This document shows positions 42,825-53,887 of a stretch of 64,000 bases of DNA, in pieces (positions within the stretch are counted from its first letter, which is position 1; the number at the start of each line of letters is the position of its first letter). The stretch comes from Mycobacterium sp. M26 (GTDB taxonomy: Bacteria > Actinomycetota > Actinomycetes > Mycobacteriales > Mycobacteriaceae). A program made the translations under genes and the position numbers. The stretch is from the NCBI RefSeq assembly GCF_001494595.1, contig NZ_LN929907.1, forward strand, positions 997,468 through 1,061,467, given 5' to 3'. Under the pieces are notes generated by a model. It did no database searches, was not told the DNA's origin, and worked only from the letters and a program-made list of their open reading frames with translations.

Positions 42825-44048
42825 GTGACTGACGACCCGAACTCGGTCCGGCTGACAGGATTGCTCAGCGGGGTCTTCGTCACCCAGGTCGTCAACAGCG
42901 CGGTGCATCTGGCGCAGCCACTGCTGGTGGCCGACATGTCCGGGTCGCTCGGCAGTGCCGCGTTCTTCTCGGCCTTCGGTACCGGGGTGCACATGCTGGG
43001 CACCTACCTCGGCGGCTGGCCGACTGAACGGTTCGGTGCCCGCACGGTCCTGGTGATGTCGACCCTGCTGCGCGGAATCGTGTTGGCCGGCATCCCGATT
43101 GGGATGGCGTTCGGATTCGCCGGCTTGACCTGGGTGATGAGCTGTTACACCGTGGAGGCATTGATCCGCGGCTATGTCGACACCTCGGTGCATACCGTGC
43201 CGCTCGAACTGGCCGGGCATCGTGGTGATCTGCTGGACCGGATCAACTCCCGGTACGAGGTCGCCTTCGAAGTCGGGGCGGTGCTCGGGCCGCTGATGCT
43301 CGGTTCTCTGATGATCTGGTCAGCCGGGATCGTGCCGCATATCGTCATCCCGGTCGGCTTCGCGGTGTCAGCCGCGCTGTATCTGCTCATCCCAAAGACA
43401 TTGCGGACCAGGGAAGCTGAGTTGGGAACCGGACATGCGCACGGCGGTACGTGGGCGGGTCTGAAGTACATCGTGGCGCACCGGTACCTGTTGATCGTCG
43501 TCGCCGGCTTGATGCTGTTCCACCTCTACGAATTGCGCAAGATTCTCAGCGCGTTCTTCGCCAAAGGCCTTCTGCACCAACCGGCCTACGTCGGCCACGT
43601 CGGTTCGGCGTTCGCCCTCGGCGGTGTGGTGGGCGCATTGCTGTACGCGGTGACCCGGCATCGCGGGTCGGGTGCTGGCTGGGTGTTCGCCGGTGCGGTG
43701 GGGACGGTGCTGCTCGCGGTGGGCTGGATACCGGCGAACCTGCCGGTGATGATCGTGGCGGTGTTCCTGTTCGGTATCGGCAACGTCTGCGCCCGGCTGG
43801 TGCTGACCCGGTGGCGTCAGGAACTCACGCCGCTGGAGCATGCCGGCGGAGTGACCGCGGCCTCGGAGTTCGGCCGCGCGGCGGTATCGGTCGGGGTGAA
43901 CAGCGCGGTGGGCGGAGCGTTCTCCTCGGGCGCCGGGGTGTACGGGGCGTTCGGGATCGTCGGTGCGTTCCTGGCGTTGTTCGCGGTCGCGCAGATGTGG
44001 CTGGCCCGGTTCCTGGGCCGGCGGCGCGACGACGTCATCGGTCAGTAG
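42825..44048 (+). CDS. MFS transporter
   Basis: GTG 42825 (VTDDPNSVRLTGLLSGVF) gives 407 residues with twelve predicted helices. GGWPTERFGARTVLV is the motif-A-like loop after helix 2. The frame opens at 42738, but the extra codons overlap the GAP-family gene. Substrate unknown. Its last 34 codons, including the stop, are repeated in diverged form at 48936-49037, so the gene is the left boundary of an apparent insertion. Confidence 0.85.
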   Translation: MTDDPNSVRLTGLLSGVFVTQVVNSAVHLAQPLLVADMSGSLGSAAFFSAFGTGVHMLGTYLGGWPTERFGARTVLVMSTLLRGIVLAGIPIGMAFGFAGLTWVMSCYTVEALIRGYVDTSVHTVPLELAGHRGDLLDRINSRYEVAFEVGAVLGPLMLGSLMIWSAGIVPHIVIPVGFAVSAALYLLIPKTLRTREAELGTGHAHGGTWAGLKYIVAHRYLLIVVAGLMLFHLYELRKILSAFFAKGLLHQPAYVGHVGSAFALGGVVGALLYAVTRHRGSGAGWVFAGAVGTVLLAVGWIPANLPVMIVAVFLFGIGNVCARLVLTRWRQELTPLEHAGGVTAASEFGRAAVSVGVNSAVGGAFSSGAGVYGAFGIVGAFLALFAVAQMWLARFLGRRRDDVIGQ

Positions 44049-44147
44049 TCGCAGGTGCAGTGCCGCGCTACTTAATCCCGGGCCCCGAATCCGAGTGACA
44101 GTTGCTGGGGCAAAGCGGAATCGCCGCTGTGGGAACGGAGGCAGGGG

Positions 44148-45566
44148 ATGCGTCGCACACGGGAAGTCAGGGCCCTTGGACGAGCCGCGACGATACTGAT
44201 GTCGATCGGCACCGCCGCTGCGGTGGCGGCAGCCACGGCACACCTGGATTCGACGCCACAGGTGACGCTGGCTGCCGATTCGACCGCGCTCGTTCTGTGC
44301 GGTACTACCTGCCCCACTCCTGATGACACCTTTGTCGACATCGTCAAGAATCAGTACATCTCACCGGCCTACCCCGGCCAGGACATCGACTACGTTGCCG
44401 TGACAACACCCGAGGAGTCCTGGCCGATCACGGGAGCGCTGCGTCTTCTGGGGCTGGCGTTCGGGGACCCGCGCGTTTTCGGGCCTGGCGGTCCGGCGTG
44501 GCCGGATGTGCCGTTGTGGAAGCTATCCGGGCTCTTCGACCTCACCCTCGACCGTTCGATTGAAGTGGGGGCCGCCGATCTGGAGACGGCGATCCAGCAC
44601 CACGGCGACGATCATCTGGTGATCTACGGCCTCTCTCAGGGAGCAGTCGTCGCAAATGTCACCAAGCGAGATCTTGCCGTGCAATACCCCGAGGGCACCA
44701 CTGCTCCCGATATCGATTTCGTTCTGCAGGGCGATGAGAATCTTCCCAACGGCGGTCTTCTTGCCCGCTTTCCGGGCTTTCACATCCCGATCCTGGAGTG
44801 GACCTTCAACGGCGCCGCCCCCACCGACACCCAGTTTGACACAATCGAAATAGCCCGCCAGTACGACGGATTTACCGATTTCCCGCTGTACCCCCTCAAC
44901 CTCGTGGCCGACCTCAACGCGGTCCTTGGAATTCTTTACCTACACACGAGATCGTTCGACGTCAGCCTGCCGGCCGACGACCCCACGACATCACCTGCCT
45001 ACCAGGGGGCTCACGGCGACACCAGCTACTACGTGTTTCCGACCGCCGACCTGCCCTTGTTCGGACCGCTGCGCAGCCTGGGCGTGCCCGAGAAGCTGAT
45101 CGACATCGTGGAGCCGTTTTTTCGTGTGCTCGTCGAGCTGGGTTACGACCGCAGCATTCCGCCGTGGCAGCCCACCCCGGCGCGATTGATCCCACGTCTG
45201 AATCCGGTCAAGGTGCTCACCGATCTGGCGAAGGCCGTCGGTGAAGGCATCAATAATGCCCTGGCCATCCTCGGTGGGCCGCCGAGTCCGGATGCACCGG
45301 CCCCGGCCGTCGTCACCTCGGCGGCTGCGCAGCAGGAGGAAGTGCCTCCGCCGGCTGGACCCGAACCAGTGGGTGCCACAACGACATCCACCGCTCGTAG
45401 CCTGCCGTCGATGCGGGCCGTGAATGGGGAACTGAGGTCGTCGACGACCAAGCCGGTCAAGCCGGTTGGTCGCTCCGCGCGCTCACAGTCGAAGCGGGAG
45501 TCGGCCGAAGGTGCACGCGCTGCCCGGCCGGCGGCAGCGGCATCGACGGGCGGCTCCGCACGCTGA
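44148..45566 (+). CDS. secreted PE-PPE-domain serine hydrolase
   Basis: A 472-residue protein. The signal peptide is MRRTREVRALGRAATILMSI ... and cleavage probably occurs near residue 43. An alpha/beta-hydrolase PE-PPE domain follows with the nucleophile elbow YGLSQGA, helix/strand blocks TPEESWPITGALRLLGLAFG and the substrate-domain FDLTLDRSIEVGAADLETAI. A Pro/Ala/Ser-rich and finally basic tail of about 100 residues ends it. Related domains have esterase activity and are exported. GGAGG precedes the ATG. Codons end in A or T visibly more often than in neighbouring genes, which suggests recent acquisition. Left gene of the 44.1-48.9 kb insertion. Confidence 0.85.
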   Translation: MRRTREVRALGRAATILMSIGTAAAVAAATAHLDSTPQVTLAADSTALVLCGTTCPTPDDTFVDIVKNQYISPAYPGQDIDYVAVTTPEESWPITGALRLLGLAFGDPRVFGPGGPAWPDVPLWKLSGLFDLTLDRSIEVGAADLETAIQHHGDDHLVIYGLSQGAVVANVTKRDLAVQYPEGTTAPDIDFVLQGDENLPNGGLLARFPGFHIPILEWTFNGAAPTDTQFDTIEIARQYDGFTDFPLYPLNLVADLNAVLGILYLHTRSFDVSLPADDPTTSPAYQGAHGDTSYYVFPTADLPLFGPLRSLGVPEKLIDIVEPFFRVLVELGYDRSIPPWQPTPARLIPRLNPVKVLTDLAKAVGEGINNALAILGGPPSPDAPAPAVVTSAAAQQEEVPPPAGPEPVGATTTSTARSLPSMRAVNGELRSSTTKPVKPVGRSARSQSKRESAEGARAARPAAAASTGGSAR

Positions 45567-45586
45567 GACTCCGACCAGGAGTAGCG

Positions 45587-48500
45587 CTACCGCTCAGCGA
45601 GTGCCCTCGCCCACGCGATATGTCCTTCGAAACCCAGCGATTCCGCCCTGGCGAGGTAGCGCGCCGCCAGATCCGCGTAGGCGTCGGTCTCGCCGTGGGC
45701 GCGCGCCAACAGCGTCCTCAGGCGAAGCAGGGTGATGTCGAGTAGGACCGAACCCTGAGCTACCGGCTCGTTGGACAACCGTCGGACTGCCTCCCCGGCT
45801 TCATCGATGTCGGCGACTTCACCGCGTTCCAACAACGTCTCCACCAGAACTCCGGTGGCCCATACGCCGTAGAACGGGTATCCCCGGCGTAGTCGACCGA
45901 CAGCTTCGCGCAAGGTATCGACAGCAGCCTCGAGGTTCCCGCGCTTAGCCATTTCCCTCGCGGTCCAGACGTCGGCGGCGGGGAGGAGAAAGAGGGCGCG
46001 CTTGCGCTGCCATACGTCGCGGGCCTTGGCCATGGATCGCAGACCGCGGTCGCGGTCCGCGACGGAGTCGCTATGCAGCAGTGCGACACCCAATGTGTAC
46101 GCGGCCAGACCGACCGCGCGATCGCTGCTGGCCTTCTCGGCAATCTCTACTGCCTCCTCGCAGGCGGTCACCAGGGTGTCGTCGACGTGGAAGACGGCGC
46201 ACTGCATCGCGAATCCGTAGCTCCAGGCGATGGCTGCCGAGAGGGTTTCGGCGTTGGCGCGGCGGGCCAGTGCCACGGCTTGGTGGAGATCGGGCCCCCA
46301 GCCTTCCTCCCCCAGACACCAGCGAGCGGTACCGCGCCACGCCAGCGCGATCGCGAGGGGGGAGCCGAAACCGTAGCCCGCTCCCTTGACCGGGTCGCCG
46401 GCCGCCACGTCGGCAATGCGCTGTGCCCAGCGCAGAACCTCGCCGAATTCGCAGACTCCGTGCCAGTTACACAAGGCGATTGCTGCCAATCCCATGGCGG
46501 GCGCGGGGTCGTCGATCGTGGCGAGCAGTGCCATCTGCCGCGATGACAGCCGCGCTCCCTCGGCCACCCGCTCGGCATACAGGAGCTCAGTGGCGAGCCC
46601 GGTCATGGCGATGGCCAGCGAGACGGTATCTCCCGTCGTACCGCACAGCTGTTGCAGTTCTTCGAAACGGCTCCTGCTTTCCTGCACCTCTCGAGCTTGC
46701 CAATCCGTCGCGCACAACATGGCGCGCGGCTTGATACGCATGGACATCCGATCGGCGGTGTCGGCAGACAGTGCATCTGCGATGCCGGTAGCTCGCTCCC
46801 AGCAACGTCGCGCCGCCACGAGATCCCGATTGGTGGACCACTCGGCTGCACGCATCTGCCAGTCGTAGGCCGCTGGCAGATCGCTGGCGGCTTCCAGGTG
46901 TTCGGCGATGAGTGCGGCGTTCTCCTCGACCGAGCTGGGGTCGCGGGTTTGGATTGCCGCCGCCAAGCGGCGGTGCCATTCGGCACGATCGGATTTCAGC
47001 TGCGATTCGTAGGCGACCGCGAGGATGAGCGGATGCCGAAACGCATACTCGGCGTTGCTCATCGGCCCGATTCTCTCGATCAGTTCGACATCGAGAAGTT
47101 GGTCGACTGCTGCTTCGATACCGACAGCCGTCAACAGTTCGGTGCTGAACCGGGCCCCGATGACCGAGGCGGCGTTCAACGTCCGCTTTGCCTGAGTGCC
47201 GAGCCTGTCGATACGCGCTTCGATGGCGGCTTGGACCGTGCCCGGCACTGCCACATCGGCAGCCCTGACGTGACTCACGTAGCTTCCACTGTCCCCGTCG
47301 AGCACCGCGCGCTGGGCGAGTTCGTGCACCATCTCCTCGGCGAAGAATGGATTGCCCGCAGCCCGTTGGGTGATGATCGCCGCCAGTTCGCGCACCGAGG
47401 GATCTGGCCCGAGAAGCTCCTCGAGCAGATCCGCGATGTCCGAATCACCCAACGGGCCAAGTGCTATTCGCTGTGAGGCGGGCAGCCTAGTCAAGGCCCC
47501 CTGGTACTCCGGCCGGTAGGTGATCGCCACCGCCGAGGCGGTGTGCGGGACCACGCTCAGAAAGTCTGCGATCAGCGACTCGCTGACCGTATCGACCCAG
47601 TGTGCGTCCTCGATGATGAACATCGCAGGTCGGGTGCGGGCCCGCGACGCACCCTTGATCAGTGCGGTCAGCCTGCGACGGCGCGCATCGGCGGCGATAG
47701 CCGGCCGCGGGACGGCAGGATCGGCGATTCCCAGCAGTTCGTCGAGAAGCAGCAGATCCTCCGGATCGGCGTGTGGGAATCGCTCCCGCACCCGGGTCCT
47801 GGCGGTATCGCTGCCCAGGCCGGCTACACCGGTTGTCGCCCGAAGCAGGCCCGCCACAGCGTGGAAGGGGATGTCGCTGGCGTGGGATTCGCAGAATGCC
47901 CAGAACACGTCGACACCGCGAGCTGCTGCCGACGCCGCAATCTCACGTGCCGTCCGGCTCTTGCCGATTCCCGGTGAACCAACCACTTCCACCACTGAGC
48001 CGTGGCCATCTATGGCGCGGTCCACGACAGCGTCGAGTGCCGCCATCTCCCAACTCCGGCCAACCAGTCTGGCCTCGGCGCGCGCCCTGAGGCCGTCTCG
48101 GGGTTTGATTCCGACGAGTCGGTACGCCCGCACCGGCTGGTCGGATCCTTTGATGGATACCCATTCCAGTTCGCCCAGGCTCGCGGTGTGTTCGACCAGC
48201 CGCGCGGTCGATTCCGACAGCATCACCCCGCCTGCGGGCGCGGCGGATTCGATCCGCTGGGCGACTCCGACGGGCGACCCGGTCGCGGCGTAGCCCAGCA
48301 TCCCGGAGCCGAGGTCCCCGGCGATGACCCGGCCCGAATTCAGTCCCACCCGCACCTGCAGGGTCACTCCGTCGCGGCGCTGCACCTCGCTGGCTAGCTC
48401 GGCCATCGCATCTTGGATCGCTAGAGCGCTCGCGCATGCGCGAAAGGCGTGATCTTCCAGGGCTTTTGGGGCTCCGAAGACGGCCATGACGCCGTCCCCG

Positions 48501-48823
48501 TTGTAGTCCACCGTGCCGCCGTAGCGCTGCACCACCGCGGCGGAGCGTTCCACGACTGCGGTCATGACGTCGCGTAGCCGTTCGATGTCCACGGTTGCCG
48601 CGATGTCCATCGAGCGCACCACGTCCGCGAACAGGACCGTCACCTGCTTGTACTCGGAGGTGTGGGTGGCCGGAGCGAGTCGGGCGCCGCACCGGCTACA
48701 GAAGGGGCCCGCCGAGGGTGAATGCGCGCCGCATGAACCGCACTCGTGCTCTGCTGCGGTCAGCTCACCGCCGCCCTCCCGGCTGGCGCCCACGGCCACA
48801 ATCGTGGCATCACTGGTCGTCAC
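45587..48823 (-). CDS. class III nucleotidyl cyclase with zinc ribbon and STAND ATPase
   Basis: A 1078-residue signalling protein. Residues 27-50 form a zinc ribbon (CGSCGAHS ... FCSRCGARL). The cyclase domain has VTVLFADVVRSMDIAATVD (first metal Asp), VDYNGDGVMAVFGAPKALED (second metal Asp) and VGLNSGRVIAGDLGSG. An AAA/STAND ATPase follows with Walker A VGSPGIGKSRT and Walker B FIIEDAHWVD, then a long TPR-like helical region; there is no DNA-binding domain at the C-terminus. It should make cAMP or cGMP under control of the ATPase/TPR part. Convergent with the PE-PPE gene, 20 bases between stops. Both lie inside the apparent insertion. Confidence 0.9.
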   Translation of the reverse strand: MTTSDATIVAVGASREGGGELTAAEHECGSCGAHSPSAGPFCSRCGARLAPATHTSEYKQVTVLFADVVRSMDIAATVDIERLRDVMTAVVERSAAVVQRYGGTVDYNGDGVMAVFGAPKALEDHAFRACASALAIQDAMAELASEVQRRDGVTLQVRVGLNSGRVIAGDLGSGMLGYAATGSPVGVAQRIESAAPAGGVMLSESTARLVEHTASLGELEWVSIKGSDQPVRAYRLVGIKPRDGLRARAEARLVGRSWEMAALDAVVDRAIDGHGSVVEVVGSPGIGKSRTAREIAASAAARGVDVFWAFCESHASDIPFHAVAGLLRATTGVAGLGSDTARTRVRERFPHADPEDLLLLDELLGIADPAVPRPAIAADARRRRLTALIKGASRARTRPAMFIIEDAHWVDTVSESLIADFLSVVPHTASAVAITYRPEYQGALTRLPASQRIALGPLGDSDIADLLEELLGPDPSVRELAAIITQRAAGNPFFAEEMVHELAQRAVLDGDSGSYVSHVRAADVAVPGTVQAAIEARIDRLGTQAKRTLNAASVIGARFSTELLTAVGIEAAVDQLLDVELIERIGPMSNAEYAFRHPLILAVAYESQLKSDRAEWHRRLAAAIQTRDPSSVEENAALIAEHLEAASDLPAAYDWQMRAAEWSTNRDLVAARRCWERATGIADALSADTADRMSMRIKPRAMLCATDWQAREVQESRSRFEELQQLCGTTGDTVSLAIAMTGLATELLYAERVAEGARLSSRQMALLATIDDPAPAMGLAAIALCNWHGVCEFGEVLRWAQRIADVAAGDPVKGAGYGFGSPLAIALAWRGTARWCLGEEGWGPDLHQAVALARRANAETLSAAIAWSYGFAMQCAVFHVDDTLVTACEEAVEIAEKASSDRAVGLAAYTLGVALLHSDSVADRDRGLRSMAKARDVWQRKRALFLLPAADVWTAREMAKRGNLEAAVDTLREAVGRLRRGYPFYGVWATGVLVETLLERGEVADIDEAGEAVRRLSNEPVAQGSVLLDITLLRLRTLLARAHGETDAYADLAARYLARAESLGFEGHIAWARALAER

Positions 48824-48935
48824 TGTCTGCTCAATTCGCTGGCGCGACCAACTCTGACTCCCGAGCGTGCGCCAACTACACGCCGTAACGGTGTGCTGAC
48901 GCGCACGCTCGCGGCCGGGGCGCTCGCGTTTTCGG

Positions 48936-49037
48936 GCGTTCGGGATCGTCGGTGTGTTCCTGGCGTTGTTCGCGGTCGCGCAGATGTGGCTGGCCCGGTT
49001 CCTGGGCCGGCGGCGTGACGCGATCAGCGGCCGGTAG
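48936..49037 (+). pseudogene. diverged copy of the 3' end of the MFS transporter gene
   Basis: 102 bases ending in TAG match 43947-44048 in the same reading frame. The translation has 28 of 33 residues identical to the MFS C-terminus; differences cluster in the last five codons. There is no start codon or upstream MFS sequence. It abuts the stop of the haem-binding-like gene, so it probably marks the right edge of the inserted block. Confidence 0.85.
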
Positions 49038-49457
49038 TCAGGCCCCGGCCTCCCAGGAACTCACTGCGGCCTGGGCGCAGGCAACGTCGTCGTCGGTGCT
49101 GGCGCCGCTGACGCCGACCGCGCCAACGATGTCGCCTCCGGAGTGGAGCGGGATGCCGCCGCCAAAGATGACGAATCGGCCGCCGCCATTGGCCTGCAGC
49201 CCGAACAGTTCCCCGCCCGGCGCGGCGAGTACCGCGAGTTCCGCGGTGGCGATGCTGTTGGCGACGGCGGTGTAGGCCTTGTCGACGGCGAGCACCGGCC
49301 CGGCGATCTCGGCACCGTCCATCCGGCCGAACGCGACCAGATTGCCGCCCGCGTCCACCACCGCCGCGGAAATCCTGATCGACCGGCGTTGTGCCTCGGT
49401 GTGGGCGGCGGCCACCAGCCGCTGTGCGGTGATCAGGTCGATCGTCGGTGAGGTCAT
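49038..49457 (-). CDS. GlcG/HbpS-type haem-binding-like protein
   Basis: ATG 49457 gives 139 residues. The DUF336 fold is shown by ITAQRLVAAAHTEAQRR, ISAAVVDAGGNLVAFGRMDG, KAYTAVANSIATAEL and the C-terminal GGIPLHSGGDIVGAVGVSGA with DVACAQAA. Family members bind haem or act as accessory proteins in glycolate or vitamin use; no specific role can be given. No signal peptide. Divergent from dnaK. Its stop is directly adjacent to the MFS remnant. Confidence 0.85.
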   Translation of the reverse strand: MTSPTIDLITAQRLVAAAHTEAQRRSIRISAAVVDAGGNLVAFGRMDGAEIAGPVLAVDKAYTAVANSIATAELAVLAAPGGELFGLQANGGGRFVIFGGGIPLHSGGDIVGAVGVSGASTDDDVACAQAAVSSWEAGA

Positions 49458-49545
49458 GCGCCTCAACCTAGGGGCTGTCCCGAGAGGGTGCAGCCGACCG
49501 AACCGGGAACAAATCCGCGACAGCCGCCGTTGACCACTTCGACAA

Positions 49546-49566
49546 CTTGAGTGGACTCGACTCAAC
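49546..49566. promoter_or_regulatory. HAIR element 1 (HspR operator)
   Basis: CTTGAGT-N7-ACTCAAC at 49546-49566 matches the HspR inverted repeat CTTGAGT-N7-ACTCAAG with one mismatch. Just downstream, TTGACA at 49573-49578 may be a -35 box. HspR is encoded at the end of the operon, giving negative feedback. Confidence 0.85.
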
Positions 49567-49600
49567 TAAGGCTTGACAGCCAGGCTCCGACAGGAGCAGT

Positions 49601-49621
49601 CTTGAGTCTGGTCCGCTCAGA
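49601..49621. promoter_or_regulatory. HAIR element 2 (HspR operator, weaker)
   Basis: CTTGAGT-N7-GCTCAGA keeps the left half perfectly and the right half partly. It lies 55 bases after element 1 and 33 bases before the dnaK start codon, so it probably overlaps the transcription start. Confidence 0.7.
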
Positions 49622-49653
49622 CCTAAGACGTAACTATTCAGGAGGAATACATC

Positions 49654-51503
<1,850 letters not shown>

Positions 51504-51507
<4 letters not shown>

Positions 51508-52139
51508 CCGACGGGCATGCAGACGAACCGGTGACCGTCACCGACAAGCGTCGCATCGACCCGAACACCGGCCAGGTGCGCGAAGGCGCCGCCTCCGGCC
51601 CGGCCCCTGGTGGGCCGGCGCCGGAGGGCGGCTCCGCACCGGCTTCGGGCGACGCTGACAAGATCGCCGAACTGACCGCCGACCTGCAGCGTGTGCAGGC
51701 CGACTTCGCCAACTACCGCAAGCGCGCCCTGCGCGACCAGCAGGTGGCCGGCGAACGGGCCAAGGCCGTCGTGGTGAGCCAGTTGCTCACCGTGCTCGAC
51801 GACCTCGATCGCGCCCGCAGCCACGGTGATCTGGAGGGCGGCCCGCTCAAGTCGGTCGCCGACAAGCTGGTGTCCGCCCTGACCGGGCTGGGACTCAGTG
51901 CGTTCGGCGCCGAAGGCGACGAGTTCGACCCGTCCCTGCACGAAGCCGTGCAGCACGAGGGTGAGGGCTCCAAGCCGGTGATCGGCACCGTGATGCGACA
52001 GGGCTACAAGCTCGGCGACCAGGTGCTGCGGCACGCGCTGGTCGGGGTCGTCGACACGGTCGACGACGAGGCCGGGCACGCCGACACGCCCGCGAACGCG
52101 GCGGAGTCGGGCGCCCAGAACGCAGAATCAGATCAGTAA
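51504..52139 (+). CDS. grpE: nucleotide exchange factor GrpE
   Basis: A 211-residue protein. A disordered Pro/Gly/Glu-rich start leads to the long coiled-coil helix ([20 protein letters not shown]), then the beta-wing domain with VRQ-like motif [20 protein letters not shown]. It releases ADP from DnaK. GTG 51504 overlaps the dnaK stop by four bases. Length and order are normal. Confidence 0.96.
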
Positions 52140-52169
52140 CAACGAGACCAGGTAAGGAGGTGACGCTGC

Positions 52170-53424
52170 ATGGTTCAACGCGAATGGGTTGAAAAGGACT
52201 TCTACAAGGTGCTCGGCGTCTCCTCTGATGCCGACGACGCGGAGATCAAGCGGGTCGCCAAGAAGCTGCTCGCCGAGAATCATCCCGACCGCAACCCGGA
52301 CAACCCGCAGGCCGAAGAGCGCTACAAGGAGGTCGGAGAAGCCCGCGATGTGCTGACCGACCCGGCCAAGCGCAAGGAGTACGACGAGACCCGCCGGCTG
52401 TTCGCCGGCGGGGGCGGCTTCGGCCGTCGCTTCAACGGCGGCGGTGGGGGCGGTGCCGGCGGCCGGCGGGGGCGGCTTCGGCCGTCGCTTCAACGGCGGC
52501 GGTGGGGGCGGTGCCGGCGGCGGCTTCGGTGGCTTCAGCGGTGACGGCGGAGAGTTCAACCTCAACGACCTGTTCGGCCAGGCCGGGCAGGACGGTGGGG
52601 CCAACATCGGTGACCTGTTCGGCGGACTGTTCGGACGGGGCGCCCAGCCCCGGCCGAGCCGGCCCCGTCGCGGAAAGGATCTCGAGACCGAAACCGATCT
52701 CGACTTCCTGGAGGCGACCAAGGGTGTCGCCATGCCGCTGCGGCTGACCAGCCCGGCTCCGTGCACCAACTGCCATGGCAGTGGCGCACGGCCGGGCACC
52801 AGCCCGAAGGTCTGCGCCACCTGCAACGGCTCCGGGATGATCAACCGCAACCAGGGCGCGTTCGGGTTCTCCGAACCGTGCACCGACTGCCGCGGAAGCG
52901 GTTCGATCATCGAGCACCCCTGTGACGAGTGCCGGGGGACCGGCGTCGCGACCCGGACCCGCACCATCAACGTGCGGATCCCTCCGGGTGTGGAGGACGG
53001 TCAGCGTATCCGGCTGGCCGGTCAGGGTGAGGCCGGGTTGCGCGGGGCACCCTCGGGTGACCTGTATGTCACCGTGCACGTCCGTCCCGACAAGGTCTTC
53101 GGCCGCGACGGCGACGACCTGACCGTGACCGTTCCGGTGAGTTTCACTGAACTGGCCCTGGGCACAACGCTTTCCGTTCCCACGCTGGAGGGCAAGGTCG
53201 GGGTGCGGGTGCCGAAGGGCACCGCCGACGGACGCATCCTGCGGGTGCGCGGCCGTGGTGTGCCCAAGCGCAGCGGCGGACACGGCGACCTGCTGGTCAC
53301 CGTCAAGGTCGCGGTGCCACCGAACGTGGAAGGCCCGGCGCTGGAAGCGCTCGAGGCCTACGCGGCTGCGGAGAAGGCCAGCGGGTTCGACCCGCGCGCT
53401 GGATGGGCAGGTAACCGGGCATGA
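52170..53424 (+). pseudogene. dnaJ: co-chaperone DnaJ1, frame broken by a 58-bp tandem duplication
   Basis: ATG 52170 with GGAGG upstream. The J domain (residues 10-75, KDFYKVLGVSSDADD ... AENHPDRNPD, with the HPD motif) and the start of the Gly/Phe-rich region are in frame. Then 52404-52461 is repeated exactly at 52462-52519. The 58-bp unit shifts the frame, and the first frame stops at 52542-52544 after 124 residues. The second part resumes with the G/F region, four CxxCxGxG zinc motifs ([32 protein letters not shown]) and the substrate-binding domain to 53424. Without one copy the gene encodes 398 residues, normal for DnaJ1. Mycobacteria also have DnaJ2, so loss could be tolerated. Confidence 0.93.
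52404..52519. repeat. 58-bp perfect tandem duplication inside dnaJ
   Basis: The two copies, 52404-52461 and 52462-52519, are identical. They encode Gly-rich sequence with [10 protein letters not shown]-rich short internal repeats (GGCGG) could promote slippage or assembly error. Confidence 0.95.
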
Positions 53425-53801
53425 GCGCAGCCGGCGAATCACGAGAGTCGCGCACGTTCCTGATCTCGGTGGCCGCCGAGCTGGCCGGTATGCATGCGCA
53501 GACACTGCGCACCTACGACCGGCTCGGCCTGGTCAGCCCGCAGCGCAGTTCCGGTGGCGGGCGCCGGTATTCGGAACGTGACGTGGAGCTGCTGCGCGAG
53601 GTGCAGCGGCTCTCCCAGGACGAGGGCGTGAACCTCGCCGGCATCAAGCGGATCATCGAGCTGACCAATCAGGTCGAGGCCCTGCAGTCCCGTCTGCAGG
53701 AGATGGCCAAGGAGCTCGACTCGTTGCGCGCCAATCAGCGGCGCGATCTGGCGGTGGTGCCCAAGAGCACCGCGCTGGTGGTCTGGAAGCCCCGGCGCTA
53801 G
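53421..53801 (+). CDS. hspR: heat-shock repressor HspR (MerR family)
   Basis: A 126-residue protein. The MerR helix-turn-helix is [20 protein letters not shown] with the wing [18 protein letters not shown], followed by a dimerising helix and a short basic tail ending VVWKPRR. It represses the dnaK operon through HAIR sites, two of which lie upstream of dnaK here; DnaK acts as co-repressor in actinobacteria. ATG 53421 overlaps the dnaJ stop by four bases, so it depends on translation of the distal dnaJ part. Confidence 0.96.
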   Translation: MSAAGESRESRTFLISVAAELAGMHAQTLRTYDRLGLVSPQRSSGGGRRYSERDVELLREVQRLSQDEGVNLAGIKRIIELTNQVEALQSRLQEMAKELDSLRANQRRDLAVVPKSTALVVWKPRR

Positions 53802-53822
53802 TCCGCCGACCCCTACCCGCGC

Positions 53823-53879
53823 CGAGATTGAACTCATGCCGAAGATGTTCGAGTAACACCCGGCGTGGGTTCAATCTCG
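53823..53879. terminator. long imperfect stem-loop between hspR and the epimerase gene
   Basis: The arms 53823-53841 and 53861-53879 pair at 17 of 19 positions; the outer 11 (CGAGATTGAAC / GTTCAATCTCG) are perfect. It lies between two convergent stops and can act on both strands. No long T-run follows. Confidence 0.6.
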
Positions 53880-53887
53880 TTGTGCTG

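Noticed and set aside
44049..48935. Prophage, transposon or IS element explaining the insertion
   Set aside because: No transposase, integrase, terminal inverted repeats or tRNA target seen; only the duplicated MFS end marks the borders.
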